Source of the DNA: Methylocystis sp. B8
GTDB lineage: Bacteria > Pseudomonadota > Alphaproteobacteria > Rhizobiales > Beijerinckiaceae
Length of the DNA: 64,000 bases
Assembly: GCF_005771425.1 (NCBI RefSeq)
Contig: NZ_VBTZ01000001.1
Span: 828,501-892,500, forward strand
Direction: 5' to 3'
Under the pieces are notes generated by a model, which saw nothing but the letters and a program-made list of their open reading frames with translations, was not told the DNA's origin and made no database searches. The position numbers and the translations under genes are program-made. Numbering within the stretch: the stretch's first letter is position 1; every line of letters begins with the position of its first letter. Below are positions 16,192-24,649 of the stretch, one piece after another.

Positions 16192-17220
16192 TTATGCCGC
16201 CGTAAACTTCTCGCTGAAGATACGATCATGCGGGACGCCGCCGGAACGCGCAGCCTCCTCGGTCGCGGCGATGAGGGCGGGCGGGCCGCAGACGTAAATG
16301 TCGGGCGGCTCGGTCGCGGTCGACAATGCCTCTGCAAGCGCTTCGACCGGCGTACCGACGAACTCGCGCCATTCCTTCTCCGGCTTCCACACGCAGAGCG
16401 TCACGACGAGCTGCGGCAATGACGTTTTCAGCGCGCCGATGGCGTCGAGCGCGAAAAGCTCGTCGACTTTATTGACGCCGAAAAACAATCGGCACTGGCG
16501 CTGATCGGCGAATTCGGCCATTTGGCGCAGCATGGAAAGCGCCGGCGCAAGGCCGGTGCCGCCGGCGACAAACCAGCGCGGCGCGGCGCTCGCCTCATCG
16601 GCGGTGAACTGTCCCTGCGGACCGCGAATAAGCAGCGTATCGCCGATGGCGGCGTGATCCCGGAGATAGTTCGAAAAGGCGCCGTTCGGCTGAACGCGGA
16701 TGAAAAGCTCAAGCGCTCCATCCCAATTCGGCGCATTCGCGAGCGAATAGGAGCGCTTGGCCGAGCCGTCGGGAAGCGTGACTTCGACGAATTGTCCGGC
16801 GGTGAATTGCGCCGCGCGTCCGAAGGTCGGATCATCTTCATATTGAAGCTGCAGGCGCATCGCGCCCGAGCCCGCCGGCTCAAGCGCGACGAGCGTCGCG
16901 CGCCGTTCGGGAATGGGCGCGAAGCCGACCGCCGCTTCGTCGAAAGGCGCGCGCAATGCGAGATCGCTGCGCGGCTGCGCGCGGCACAGCAATATGTCGC
17001 CCGCCATGCGCTCTTCCTCGCTTAGCGCCGAGCTGCTGTAGGACATCAGTTCGACCTCTCCGCTTGCGCGAGAGACGCGGCACGCGCCGCAGCCGCCCTC
17101 CCGGCAGGAGGAAGGGAGATAAATGCTCGCGCGTTCGGCGGCGTCCAGTAGCGTGTCGGACGGTTCAGCATCGAAGGCAATCGTCGCGCCGTCGCGCGTG
17201 AGAAGGCTGACCTTATACAT
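16192..17220 (-). CDS. MmoC-like NADH reductase (2Fe-2S ferredoxin + FAD/NAD domains), partner of Hcp
   Basis: 342 residues. The N-terminal plant-type ferredoxin domain has cysteines at 39, 44, 47 and 79 (SCREGGCGAC, then LLCRAQP). An FAD domain with RSYSLANAPN and an NAD domain with GGTGLAPALSMLRQM and YVCGPPALI follow. Domain order and cysteine spacing match MmoC of soluble methane monooxygenase and phenol-hydroxylase reductases. E. coli Hcr has the ferredoxin at the C terminus instead. Sitting 54 bases after hcp on the same strand, it most likely supplies electrons to Hcp. A role with an oxygenase elsewhere is the alternative. Confidence 0.85.
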   Translation of the reverse strand: MYKVSLLTRDGATIAFDAEPSDTLLDAAERASIYLPSSCREGGCGACRVSRASGEVELMSYSSSALSEEERMAGDILLCRAQPRSDLALRAPFDEAAVGFAPIPERRATLVALEPAGSGAMRLQLQYEDDPTFGRAAQFTAGQFVEVTLPDGSAKRSYSLANAPNWDGALELFIRVQPNGAFSNYLRDHAAIGDTLLIRGPQGQFTADEASAAPRWFVAGGTGLAPALSMLRQMAEFADQRQCRLFFGVNKVDELFALDAIGALKTSLPQLVVTLCVWKPEKEWREFVGTPVEALAEALSTATEPPDIYVCGPPALIAATEEAARSGGVPHDRIFSEKFTAA

Positions 17221-17240
17221 GGCGGATTCCGAAAAGAGGC

Positions 17241-17262
17241 GGACGCCCGAGGCCGGGCGTCC
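17241..17262 (-). promoter_or_regulatory. Intercistronic hairpin between hcp and the reductase gene
   Basis: GGACGCCCG (17241-17249) and CGGGCGTCC (17254-17262) form a perfect 9-bp stem with a 4-base loop. Read on the minus strand it is followed by a short pyrimidine run (GCCTCTTTTC). It may protect the hcp message or partly terminate transcription before the reductase. Confidence 0.5.
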
Positions 17263-17274
17263 ATTGGATGAGCG

Positions 17275-18939
17275 TTAGGCCGCGCGGGCGAGCGAGGCTT
17301 CGATGTCGGCCTTGGCGTCGCCGACAGGCTGAACGCCGAATTTCTGCACCAGCACGTCGACGAGCGCAGGCGTGAGAAATGCCGGCAGCGTCGGGCCAAG
17401 GCGCACATTGCGCACGCCGAGCGCGAGCAGCGTGAGAAGAACGGCCGCAGCCTTCTGCTCGAACCAGGACACGATGAGCGACAGCGGCAGTTCGTTGACG
17501 CCGACGCCGAAAGCTTCCGCGAGTTTCGTCGCGACGACGAGCGCGGAATAGGCGTCATTGCACTGGCCCATATCGAGAAGACGCGGCAGACCGCCGATCG
17601 TCCCGAAGTCTTGCTTGTTGAAGCGATATTTGCCGCAGCCGATCGTGAGGATCACCGTATCCTTCGGCGCTTCGTCGGCGAAGTCGGTGTAATAGTTGCG
17701 GCCAGGCGCCGCGCCATCGCAACCGCCGACGAGGAAGAAGTGGCGGATGGCGCCGCTCTTCACAGCGTCGATCACCTTGTCGGCGACGCCAAGCACCGTG
17801 TCGCGCCCGAAGCCGATGGTGATTGTTTGGTCCGGCGCGTCTTCAGTAAAGCCGGGCAGGGCCTGCGCCGCCTGCGCGACAACCGCGAAATTCTCATCGG
17901 CGATGTGGCGAATGCTCGCCCAGCCGACCGGCCCTGCGGTGAAAATGCGACCGCGATAGCGCGGCTGCGGCTCGATGAGGCAATTGGAGGTCATGACGAT
18001 CGGGCCAGGGAATTCGGCGAATTCCTTCTGCTGATCCTGCCAGGCGCCGCCGTAATTGCCGACGAGATGCTGATAGGCTTTGAGCTTCGGATAGGAATGC
18101 GCCGGCAGCATTTCGCCATGCGTATAGACGTTGATGCCTTTGTCCTTCGTCGCTTCGAGGATGGCGTGCAGATCCTTCAGATCATGACCGGAGACGAGGA
18201 TCGCCTTGCCCTTGACCGGCGTTATGCGCACGTTGGTCGGCGTCGGCGCGCCGAAGGCGCCGGTATTCGCTGCGTCGAGCGCCTCCATGGCGAGGAAATT
18301 GGCGCGGCCAAGCGACATCGCCTCGTCGAGCAGCGTCGCGACGTCGCGCTCTTCGCGCGCCAGAACGTCGAGCGCATGTTCGACGGTCTCATAGATCGCG
18401 TCGCGTTCTTGCCCGAGAACGCGCGCGTGATGCGCATAGGCGCAGACGCCTTTGAGACCGTAAAGAATGAGCGAGCGCAGGCCGACGACATCCTCGCCGA
18501 GGATCGCCGCATCTTTGCGCACGGCGGCCTCAGACGCCTGAGCGAGAAGTGCGGCCATGTTGCTCGCGGGCGTGAACGCGGCGGGACCAGAAAGAGACTC
18601 GGGCGTCTTGCCGGCGGCGCGCGCGGCGTCTTCGTAAAGCGCCTTGGCGCGATCGCGAATCTGCGACGCCTGCTGGATGAGCTCGACGAATTTCACCGCG
18701 TTGAAATTGACATTAGTGAGCGTGGTGAAGAAGGCGAAGAGGATGAAGCGGTCGGCTTCGATGTCCGTCGCGCCCAATTGGCGCGCGCGATGGAGATATT
18801 GGCCGACGCCTTCGCAGACATAGAGCAGAGTGTCTTGCAGATCGGCGGTCGCGGCGTCCTTGCCGCACATGCCTTTCGCGCCCGCGCAGCCCGCGCCCTC
18901 GTCCGACCGGTAAGTCTGCTCGCATTGATAACAGAACAT
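17275..18939 (-). CDS. hcp: Hydroxylamine reductase / hybrid cluster protein
   Basis: 554 residues. MFCYQCEQT opens the protein, with cysteines 3, 6, 18 and 25 in the Cx2Cx11Cx6C spacing of class II Hcp, which binds the N-terminal Fe-S cluster. Hybrid-cluster ligand regions follow ([14 protein letters not shown] motif, [40 protein letters not shown]). Hcp reduces NO or hydroxylamine and protects against nitrosative stress. The ATG at 18939 has GGAGGGAGCGAC upstream; the longer frame to 19083 is not needed. nsrR lies directly upstream and an NsrR-like operator precedes the start. Confidence 0.96.
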   Translation of the reverse strand: MFCYQCEQTYRSDEGAGCAGAKGMCGKDAATADLQDTLLYVCEGVGQYLHRARQLGATDIEADRFILFAFFTTLTNVNFNAVKFVELIQQASQIRDRAKALYEDAARAAGKTPESLSGPAAFTPASNMAALLAQASEAAVRKDAAILGEDVVGLRSLILYGLKGVCAYAHHARVLGQERDAIYETVEHALDVLAREERDVATLLDEAMSLGRANFLAMEALDAANTGAFGAPTPTNVRITPVKGKAILVSGHDLKDLHAILEATKDKGINVYTHGEMLPAHSYPKLKAYQHLVGNYGGAWQDQQKEFAEFPGPIVMTSNCLIEPQPRYRGRIFTAGPVGWASIRHIADENFAVVAQAAQALPGFTEDAPDQTITIGFGRDTVLGVADKVIDAVKSGAIRHFFLVGGCDGAAPGRNYYTDFADEAPKDTVILTIGCGKYRFNKQDFGTIGGLPRLLDMGQCNDAYSALVVATKLAEAFGVGVNELPLSLIVSWFEQKAAAVLLTLLALGVRNVRLGPTLPAFLTPALVDVLVQKFGVQPVGDAKADIEASLARAA

Positions 18940-18963
18940 GTCGCTCCCTCCTGGCTTAATTCG

Positions 18964-18976
18964 GTATTTAGAATGT
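18964..18976 (-). promoter_or_regulatory. NsrR-type operator upstream of hcp
   Basis: GTATTTAGAATGT matches 11 of 13 positions of the palindromic NsrR core GYATTTnAAATRC. It is centred about 30 bases upstream of the hcp ATG, and a better copy lies before nsrR (19480-19492). Both share the flank CGGTATTT. Confidence 0.6.
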
Positions 18977-19030
18977 TTATTAAAAAGGATGGAAGTCAAG
19001 CCGTGAGGCGCGGCATTTCGCGGCGATTGT

Positions 19031-19462
19031 TCAGGCGGAGAGATCGGCGAGCGGGAAGGCGGCAGTTTTTTCGAGACAATCATTCAGGGTGTAACGATCG
19101 AGCTCGCGCAAAAATCCCTGTTCGGCGCGCGCCAGCATGCCCTTCAGTCGGCAGCGCGGCAAAAACGCGCAGTTGCTGCCTTGCGGGCTGAAACATTCGA
19201 CCAGCGGCTGATCGTCAAGCGTGCGGACGACCTCGCCGATTCGGATGTCGCGCGGATCGCGCGCCAGCCGAACGCCGCCTTGCGCGCCGCGGATGCCCTC
19301 GACATATCCGGCGGCGGCGAGTTCCTGGAGCACTTTCGCCATATGGTGGCGGGAAACGCCGAAATGATCGGCGATCGCCGCCGCGCTCATCACTTCCGGG
19401 TTACGATCAGCGAGGAGGATGAGCGCGCGCAGGCCAAAGTCGGTGAAGGTCGTTAGCCGCAT
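19031..19462 (-). CDS. nsrR: Rrf2-family nitric-oxide-sensing repressor NsrR
   Basis: 143 residues. [18 protein letters not shown] includes the Asp-8 that ligates the cluster in characterised NsrR proteins. A winged HTH follows ([27 protein letters not shown]), and cysteines at 90, 98 and 104 ([18 protein letters not shown]) would bind a [4Fe-4S] or [2Fe-2S] cluster. NO destroys the cluster and relieves repression. Gene order nsrR-hcp-reductase on one strand and NsrR-like boxes before both nsrR and hcp support this over a generic Rrf2 call. The start ATG has little Shine-Dalgarno sequence. Confidence 0.92.
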   Translation of the reverse strand: MRLTTFTDFGLRALILLADRNPEVMSAAAIADHFGVSRHHMAKVLQELAAAGYVEGIRGAQGGVRLARDPRDIRIGEVVRTLDDQPLVECFSPQGSNCAFLPRCRLKGMLARAEQGFLRELDRYTLNDCLEKTAAFPLADLSA

Positions 19463-19479
19463 GGAGTCAATTTAACACG

Positions 19480-19492
19480 GTATTTGAAATTC
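19480..19492 (-). promoter_or_regulatory. NsrR-type operator upstream of nsrR
   Basis: GTATTTGAAATTC matches 12 of 13 positions of GYATTTnAAATRC and lies 18 bases upstream of the nsrR ATG, consistent with autoregulation. A further AAATAC 3' of it extends the symmetry (GTATTT-N9-AAATAC). Confidence 0.65.
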
Positions 19493-19630
19493 TGAAATAC
19501 ATTCAGTCGTCATGCCTGGCCTTCACGCAGATCAACGCCGCCTCTCTCGGCGTCATGCCCGCGCTTGTCGCGGGCATCCACGTGGCTCCGTCGCGCGCAT
19601 CTGGCAAGCATTTATGCATCGTCTCGGCGC

Positions 19631-19693
19631 GGATGGCCGGGACATAGGCGAGCGAAGCGACGCCGTCTTTGACGGCTTTGCCCGGCCATGACG
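19631..19693. repeat. 63-base palindromic intergenic repeat, copy 2
   Basis: Same 63 bases as 16119-16181 with no mismatch seen by eye. It carries the GCCGTC-TTT-GACGGC inner stem and ATGGCCGGG/CCCGGCCAT outer arms. Confidence 0.85.
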
Positions 19694-19727
19694 GCTGTGG
19701 GATTCGTAGGCGCTAATGAAAGCGGTC

Positions 19728-19876
19728 CCTCGTCCTTCGAGACGCCCGCTGCGCAGGCTCCTCAGGATGAGGGGCCTTGGATTGATGCGCGATTGCGCGC
19801 GACTGCATTCTTTGCAGCAGCCAAAAGCAGTCCTCATCCTGAGGGGCGGCCGAAGGACGCGTCTCGAAGGACGAGG
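19728..19876. repeat. Paired inverted palindromic elements, locus 1
   Basis: Copy one (19728-19772) begins CCTCGTCCTTCGAGACGC and ends CCTCAGGATGAGG; copy two (19832-19876) is the reverse arrangement. The same pair architecture recurs at 25376-25503 and 57725-57902. Confidence 0.75.
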
Positions 19877-19905
19877 ACTGCTATGCGGACGCCTCTATAT
19901 CCTTC

Positions 19906-21036
19906 TCACTCCCCGCTGAGCGCCATGTCGTCGCGGTGGATGATTTCGTCGGGGCCCTTGAAGCCGAGCAGCGACTCTATTTCCTTCGTCGAGCGGCCGA
20001 TGATTTTCACCGCGTCCGACGCGTCATAGGTCACGAGCCCACGGCCGATCTCGCCGCCCTTGGCGTTGCGGATCACGATGCAGTCGCCGCGCGCGAAGCC
20101 GCCTTCGATCCGCGCCACGCCCGCCGGCAGCAAGCTCCTTCCTGAGCGCAGCGCCTTCGCCGCGCCGTCGTCGATATGCACGGCTCCCTTCGGCTCCAGC
20201 GAGCCGGCGATCCATTTCTTGCGCGCCGTCACCGGATTGGACGGCGTCAGAAACCAAGTGCAGCGCCCGCCCGCGGCAATACGCGCGATCGGCGCCTCTT
20301 CGCGACCGTCGGCGATCACCAAATGCGCGCCGCCGGTGGTGGCGATCTTCGCCGCCTCGATCTTGGTGCGCATGCCGCCGCGCGAATATTGCGAGGCGGC
20401 GCCGCCGGCCATGGCTTCGATCTCGGCGGTGACGCGCGGCACGACGGCGATGTGTTTGGCGTCGGGGTTTGAATCGGGCGGGGCGCTGTAGAGCCCGTCG
20501 ACGTCGGACAGCAAGATCAAAAGATCGGCGCTCGCCATGGTTGCGACGCGCGCGGCGAGACGGTCATTGTCGCCATAGCGGATTTCCGCCGTCGCCACCG
20601 TGTCGTTTTCATTGATCACCGGCACGGCGCGCAGCGACAAGAGCCGCGTCAAACATTCGCGCGCATAGAGGTAGCGGCGGCGCTCCTCAGTGTCGCCGAG
20701 CGTGACGAGCACTTGCCCGGCGACGAGGCCGCGGTCATGCAGCGTTTCGGCCCACAGCCTAGCGAGCGCAATCTGGCCGACGGCGGCGGCCGCCTGACTG
20801 TCTTCGAGTTTCAGCGCGCCGCGCGAAAAGCCCAGCACGCTTCGCCCCAGCGCAACGGCGCCGGAGGATACAACCAGCACGTCGGCGCCGGCACGATGCA
20901 GATCGGCGACGTCGTCGGCGAGGCGCTTCAGCCAGGCGCGCTTCGCCGACGCCCTGTTCGGGTCGACGATGAGCGAGGAGCCGACCTTGACGACGATGCG
21001 TTTGAAGGCGGCGAGGTCAGGGGCGCGCTTGGTCAT
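19906..21036 (-). CDS. proB: Glutamate 5-kinase
   Basis: 376 residues, the first enzyme of proline synthesis (glutamate + ATP to glutamyl-5-phosphate). The amino-acid kinase domain has [39 protein letters not shown] and [13 protein letters not shown] in order. A C-terminal PUA domain (~275-370) contains [20 protein letters not shown]. The ATG at 21036 (MTKRAPDL) is chosen from family length; no strong ribosome site is visible. Other Rhizobiales often have obgE just upstream; here a phasin-like gene occupies that place. Confidence 0.94.
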   Translation of the reverse strand: MTKRAPDLAAFKRIVVKVGSSLIVDPNRASAKRAWLKRLADDVADLHRAGADVLVVSSGAVALGRSVLGFSRGALKLEDSQAAAAVGQIALARLWAETLHDRGLVAGQVLVTLGDTEERRRYLYARECLTRLLSLRAVPVINENDTVATAEIRYGDNDRLAARVATMASADLLILLSDVDGLYSAPPDSNPDAKHIAVVPRVTAEIEAMAGGAASQYSRGGMRTKIEAAKIATTGGAHLVIADGREEAPIARIAAGGRCTWFLTPSNPVTARKKWIAGSLEPKGAVHIDDGAAKALRSGRSLLPAGVARIEGGFARGDCIVIRNAKGGEIGRGLVTYDASDAVKIIGRSTKEIESLLGFKGPDEIIHRDDMALSGE

Positions 21037-21105
21037 GCGGCGGGGAGAGTTAGCCCGCAGCCGCTGGAACTGCAAATTGATGTGTTGGAGCCGTCGCTCG
21101 TTAGC

Positions 21106-21123
21106 GATGCGCCTAGGCGCATC
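21106..21123. promoter_or_regulatory. 18-bp perfect palindrome between phasin-like gene and proB
   Basis: GATGCGCCTAGGCGCATC is perfectly self-complementary and overlaps the stop codon region of the phasin-like gene (stop at 21122-21124). It could be a protein-binding site or transcript-end hairpin. Neither is demonstrated. Confidence 0.4.
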
Positions 21124-21397
21124 AATCGCCGAGTCCGGCGACCTCGGCGTCTTTATCCTCCTCTATGCCGGCGGCAGACGAGAACTCTTCCAGCTCTTCG
21201 CTCCAGCACTCAAATTGCCGGCGGCCATAGTCGACCATGGCTTCCGCGAGATCGCTCGGCGACCTCGCCGTCCAAATATCTTGCGCGAATTGCAACGCCG
21301 ACCGCATGTTGATCAGCCCGAAATCCAACAGTCTCGCTGCGTAATCCTGATAGTTCTTCATTGAAACCGAAAGGAGGGAGGCGTCGGTCGCGATCAT
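21122..21397 (-). CDS. Phasin-like protein, 91 aa
   Basis: Short helical protein with [20 protein letters not shown] and [18 protein letters not shown], which resembles the core of phasin_2-type granule-associated proteins; the tail is acidic ([14 protein letters not shown]). Phasins coat polyhydroxybutyrate granules. No phaC or phaR is in the window, so the role is tentative. GGGGTT precedes the ATG; an internal ATG at 21361 would remove twelve residues. Typical phasins are longer (~110-150 aa). Confidence 0.6.
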   Translation of the reverse strand: MIATDASLLSVSMKNYQDYAARLLDFGLINMRSALQFAQDIWTARSPSDLAEAMVDYGRRQFECWSEELEEFSSAAGIEEDKDAEVAGLGD

Positions 21398-21448
21398 CGT
21401 AACCCCCTGAAGTTGCCGGATATGTATCTTGCCGTGACTAAAAATATA

Positions 21449-21480
21449 GAGGGAGACGCGGCTGCGCCAGCGCCTCCCTC
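21449..21480 (-). terminator. Terminator-like hairpin on the minus strand
   Basis: GAGGGAGACGC (21449-21459) pairs with GCGCCTCCCTC (21470-21480) with one G-T wobble. On the minus strand it is followed by TATATTTTTAG, a U-rich tract. It lies in the ~300-base gap between the phasin-like and BLUF genes; no protein gene reads into it from the minus strand, so it may end a short RNA or lie in the phasin leader. Confidence 0.4.
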
Positions 21481-21704
21481 GGGACTGAAAAGGGCTGCAA
21501 TATGCTGCGAAGATTGCCTTGGCTCTACTACGAACACGTGACAGAACGCAGCCTCGGCGCTGCGCCTTGAGTTAGGTCAACTATATGAAAGAATTGCATA
21601 ATTTTCGTTTTTGTAATATCAGTTTTTTTTGCCTGTCGCGATTGAGGGGGCCAACATCGAGTGAAATTGTGGAACTCCCGTAGCGGCGGGTTTGGGAGGC
21701 CGTG

Positions 21705-22109
21705 ATGCATCGAGTTGTGTATTTCAGTAACGCGAGTCTTGAACTGACCTTCCCGGCGATCGAAGCGATTGTCGAGAAGGCCGCAGAGCGAAATCGGCCG
21801 CTGCAAATCAGCGGGGCGCTCCATTACAATGGTCTCAACTTTTTGCAAATTCTCGAAGGCCCGCAACAGGCGCTGATGCCTCTTTATTTGCAGATCCGCA
21901 AGGATCCGCGCCATTCCGGCGTGGTAAAGCTGGTCCATGAGCGCATCTTGACGCGCAGCTATCCCGACTGGGGCATGAGACTCTTTTGCGGCGCGCCGAA
22001 GTGCGTTGGCGCACCCACCGGAATGTCGCCGGGCGATACAGACCTTCCCGCGATGATCAACGCCTTTTTCGGATTGGGCCACACGATGGCGTTCGCCGAG
22101 CTTCGGTGA
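21705..22109 (+). CDS. Single-domain BLUF blue-light photoreceptor
   Basis: 134 residues containing only a BLUF (FAD-binding blue-light sensor) domain. Tyr-6 (RVVYFSNAS), Asn-30 (ERNRPLQISG) and Gln-48 (FLQILEGP) have the exact spacing of Tyr-8/Asn-32/Gln-50 in Slr1694. Trp in SYPDWGMRL fits the semiconserved tryptophan. There is no output domain, so it should signal through a protein partner. GGGAGG lies five bases upstream of ATG 21705; a GTG one codon earlier is also in frame. The AT-rich stretch 21580-21640 is the likely promoter region, but no clear boxes are seen. Confidence 0.92.
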   Translation: MHRVVYFSNASLELTFPAIEAIVEKAAERNRPLQISGALHYNGLNFLQILEGPQQALMPLYLQIRKDPRHSGVVKLVHERILTRSYPDWGMRLFCGAPKCVGAPTGMSPGDTDLPAMINAFFGLGHTMAFAELR

Positions 22110-22186
22110 GCGCAATTCTTGCTTAGGTCGATTTGCCGGATTTGGCCGCGTCGCGCCCGTCGGAGCTGCTAATGTTAGGAAATGCT

Positions 22187-22420
22187 ATGAAAATCGGCTC
22201 GCCCAAGGGCGGAGGAAAGACGGAGGCCGGGGCGCGTCATGGCCGGCTCCTGTCCGGCTATTTAGTCAATCTGCATCGCGGGGCGGCGCCGGTGAGGGAA
22301 CTGATGCTCGCCGATATCGAGAGGTTTCAGTCGCTCGGAGCGACGGGTTATGCCGACGATCTAAAGCTCGCGCTCAAACGGTTCACGTCTGAATTTATCG
22401 AGAGAAAGGATCGGCGCTAA
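22187..22420 (+). CDS. Hypothetical small protein, 77 aa
   Basis: Not recognised. Lys/Gly-rich N terminus (MKIGSPKGGGKTEAGARHG), then a helical segment (VRELMLADIERFQSLG) and a basic tail. AGGAA sits about six bases upstream of ATG 22187; upstream in-frame starts at 22133 (TTG) and 22172 are possible. It follows the BLUF gene by 77 bases on the same strand and could be co-transcribed with it. Confidence 0.5.
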   Translation: MKIGSPKGGGKTEAGARHGRLLSGYLVNLHRGAAPVRELMLADIERFQSLGATGYADDLKLALKRFTSEFIERKDRR

Positions 22421-22472
22421 ACTTTCGCGCGAAAGCGACTTGCCGCGCATCGCGCGGTCTATATAGAGCCGG

Positions 22473-23198
22473 ATGATGGGTTTGCGCCGAGCTCTTGCTT
22501 GTACGTCTCTGCTTGCCGCCGCTGTGCTCTCAGCGCCCGCGTATGCGGCTTCTGACTGTGGTTCTTTCGACTCAAGCAAGAAGCTTACGCTTATGCGTAT
22601 CGAGTCGAAGGCCCCGAAGGTCAACTTCGTCTCCGGCCCGAGCAAAAAGGCGCTGAACTGTCCTTCGAGCGAGCCCGCCTGCAGGCTGAAAGCTTTCCTC
22701 ACGCCAGGCGACGAGGCGCTGATTGAGGCGTCCGATGCGCCTTTCGTCTGCGCTACCTATGTCTCGGCGCGCGGGACGGAAACCACCGGGCTTTTGCCGC
22801 GCGAGGCTATTCAGCCCGTGGCGCCGGAAGCTGTCGCGCGCGCGAAATGGGAGGGCGAGTGGCGGCGCGCCGAGGCGAAGATCGTTCTCAAATCGCGCGG
22901 CGATGTCGTGAAGGTTTCCGGCAGCGCGACCTACGGCGCCGAAGACCCCGAGCGGGTCAAACGCGGCGCTGTGAATCTCGGAGAACTCGACGGCGAGGCC
23001 AAGCCGCGCGGAAATACGCTTGCGATTGGCTATGATCCTGATCGATCGGCGGATCTGCCGACCCCGGAAGCGGCGAAGGACAGCTGCGCCGCGCGGCTTT
23101 CTCTTTTTGGCCGCTATCTCGTCGTCGAAGACAATTTGGGCTGCGGCGGCATGAATGTGAGCTTTTCCGGCGTCTATGTGCGTGGCGCGGGGAAATAA
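22473..23198 (+). CDS. Exported hypothetical protein, 241 aa
   Basis: Not recognised by function. A signal peptide (ALACTSLLAAAVLSAPAYA) is followed by a mature part with seven cysteines (for instance SDCGSF, LNCPSSEPACRL, FVCATYV, DSCAARL, NLGCGG), consistent with disulfides in the periplasm. Residues ~40-110 resemble a bacterial SH3-like fold (LPREAIQPV), but this is weak. Two adjacent ATGs (22473, 22476) are possible starts. It stands alone, convergent with pncB. Confidence 0.65.
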   Translation: MMGLRRALACTSLLAAAVLSAPAYAASDCGSFDSSKKLTLMRIESKAPKVNFVSGPSKKALNCPSSEPACRLKAFLTPGDEALIEASDAPFVCATYVSARGTETTGLLPREAIQPVAPEAVARAKWEGEWRRAEAKIVLKSRGDVVKVSGSATYGAEDPERVKRGAVNLGELDGEAKPRGNTLAIGYDPDRSADLPTPEAAKDSCAARLSLFGRYLVVEDNLGCGGMNVSFSGVYVRGAGK

Positions 23199-23214
23199 CG
23201 CGCGTCGGACGCCG

Positions 23215-24540
23215 TCAGTCGATCAACCGCGCGCGAGTCTCTCGCTCAAATTTCGCGAGTTCATCGCTGATCGCGACTTCATAGCGCTGATGTGAGCTGA
23301 GTGAGAGCAATTTCGGCGGAAGCACGGCGATCTGCTCTTTTGCGTAAGCGCGAATTTTCTGAAGGTCGGGTGATGCCGCGACGCGGCGACCGGAAAGCAT
23401 GACGGGCTGCAGCAAGGGAACGCCCGCTAGTGTTTCACTATGCCGGGCGATGACGTCCCCGACCGCGACGCCGTCTCGAAACTCTCGGAAAACCTGCTTG
23501 CGGCCCGGCAGCGATCGCTTGCCGGCCGAGAGTTTCATCCGTCCTTCGCCGGCGTATTCGGTGAGCTTATAGGCGATGTCGAGGGCAGGGGCGTCGCTCG
23601 AGACCGCCATATCCGTGCCGACGCCGAAAATATCGATCGGCGCGGCGCGCGACGTCAGCTCGTGGATCTTTGTTTCATCGAGACCGCCGCTTGCGACGAT
23701 CTGCACGTGGCTCAAGCCGGCGTCATCAAGAATGCGGCGCGCCTCTCGCGAAAGCGCGTCGAGATCGCCGGAGTCGAGACGCACAGCGCGAATTTTGAAG
23801 TTTGCGCCGCGCTCTCTCGCGAGCGCGACGACCTTCTTGACGCCTTCGATCGTATCGTAAGTGTCGACGAGCAGCGTCGTATCGGGAAAGACATCGCTGA
23901 AGGAGCGAAATGCTTCCATCTCCGACGCGCAGGCCTGGACAAAACTATGCGCCATCGTTCCGGCGACAGGCAGTCCATAGGCCTGTCCGGCGGCGACATT
24001 AGAGGTCGATTCAACGCCGCCGATGTAGAACGCGCGCGCGCCTTTATTGGCCGCATCGATTCCTTGCGCCCGTCTTGCGCCGAAATCGACGACGCTGCGG
24101 CCGCGCGCAGCAGCGACAATGCGCGCCGCTTTGGAGGCGAGGATCGTTTGCAGCCCAATCTGATTGAGAACGAGCGTTTCAATGAGTTGCGCTTCGGCGA
24201 TCGGCGCGACCACCTCCATGATCGGTTCGTTTTCAAAGAACGGCGCACCCTCGCGCATCGCATAAATGTCACCTGAGAAGCGAAAATTGGCGAGCCAATC
24301 GAGGAAAGGCTTTGAGGAAAATTCGAGCGAAGCGAGATAGTCGATCTGCGGCGCCTCAAAACGCAAATTCTCGATCTCGTCGAGAAGATCGTTCAAGCCG
24401 GCGGCGATCAGGAAATTGCGTTGCGGCGGCAACTTGCGCACGAAGAGGCTGAAGGTCGCCTGCGCGTCCATGCCTAATTCGAAATAGGCGCGCAGCATCG
24501 TGAATTCATAGAGATCCGCGAAGAGCGCGCTGCTGGACAC
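23215..24540 (-). CDS. pncB: Nicotinate phosphoribosyltransferase
   Basis: 441 residues. Converts nicotinate and PRPP to nicotinate mononucleotide in the Preiss-Handler pathway. LFADLYEFTMLRAYFELGM opens the protein, AAGLNDLLDEIE and VVDFGARRAQGIDA follow, and GGVESTSNVAAG and AVRLDSGDLDALSRE mark the phosphate-binding core. GTG start with AAGGAG upstream. It lies downstream of pncA on the same strand with a 109-base gap, so nicotinamide salvage genes are clustered. Confidence 0.94.
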   Translation of the reverse strand: MSSSALFADLYEFTMLRAYFELGMDAQATFSLFVRKLPPQRNFLIAAGLNDLLDEIENLRFEAPQIDYLASLEFSSKPFLDWLANFRFSGDIYAMREGAPFFENEPIMEVVAPIAEAQLIETLVLNQIGLQTILASKAARIVAAARGRSVVDFGARRAQGIDAANKGARAFYIGGVESTSNVAAGQAYGLPVAGTMAHSFVQACASEMEAFRSFSDVFPDTTLLVDTYDTIEGVKKVVALARERGANFKIRAVRLDSGDLDALSREARRILDDAGLSHVQIVASGGLDETKIHELTSRAAPIDIFGVGTDMAVSSDAPALDIAYKLTEYAGEGRMKLSAGKRSLPGRKQVFREFRDGVAVGDVIARHSETLAGVPLLQPVMLSGRRVAASPDLQKIRAYAKEQIAVLPPKLLSLSSHQRYEVAISDELAKFERETRARLID

Positions 24541-24649
24541 GGATGCTCCTTCTTAGGCCGAGATTGCCCTCGCGCCGGTCGGGACCATAGCCATGGCGTC
24601 GAGGCCGGGCAAATCTTCGCCGGCTTGTGCTGCAATCGGCCTCTGGATT

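Larger units (their letters stand above)
19540..19905. repeat. Repeat-filled intergenic region nsrR-proB
   Basis: No gene is seen. From left to right: a GCCCGCG/CGCGGGC hairpin inside a CGTCATGCCCGCG-type element (about 19550-19580); the second copy of the 63-base repeat (19631-19693); and two oppositely oriented copies of a CTCGTCCTTCGAGACGC...CTCAGGATGAG element (19728-19772 and 19832-19876). Confidence 0.75.

Noticed and set aside
17611..19191. 526-codon open frame on the plus strand
   Set aside because: Antisense to hcp, Arg-rich with no domain pattern; hcp itself has every family motif.
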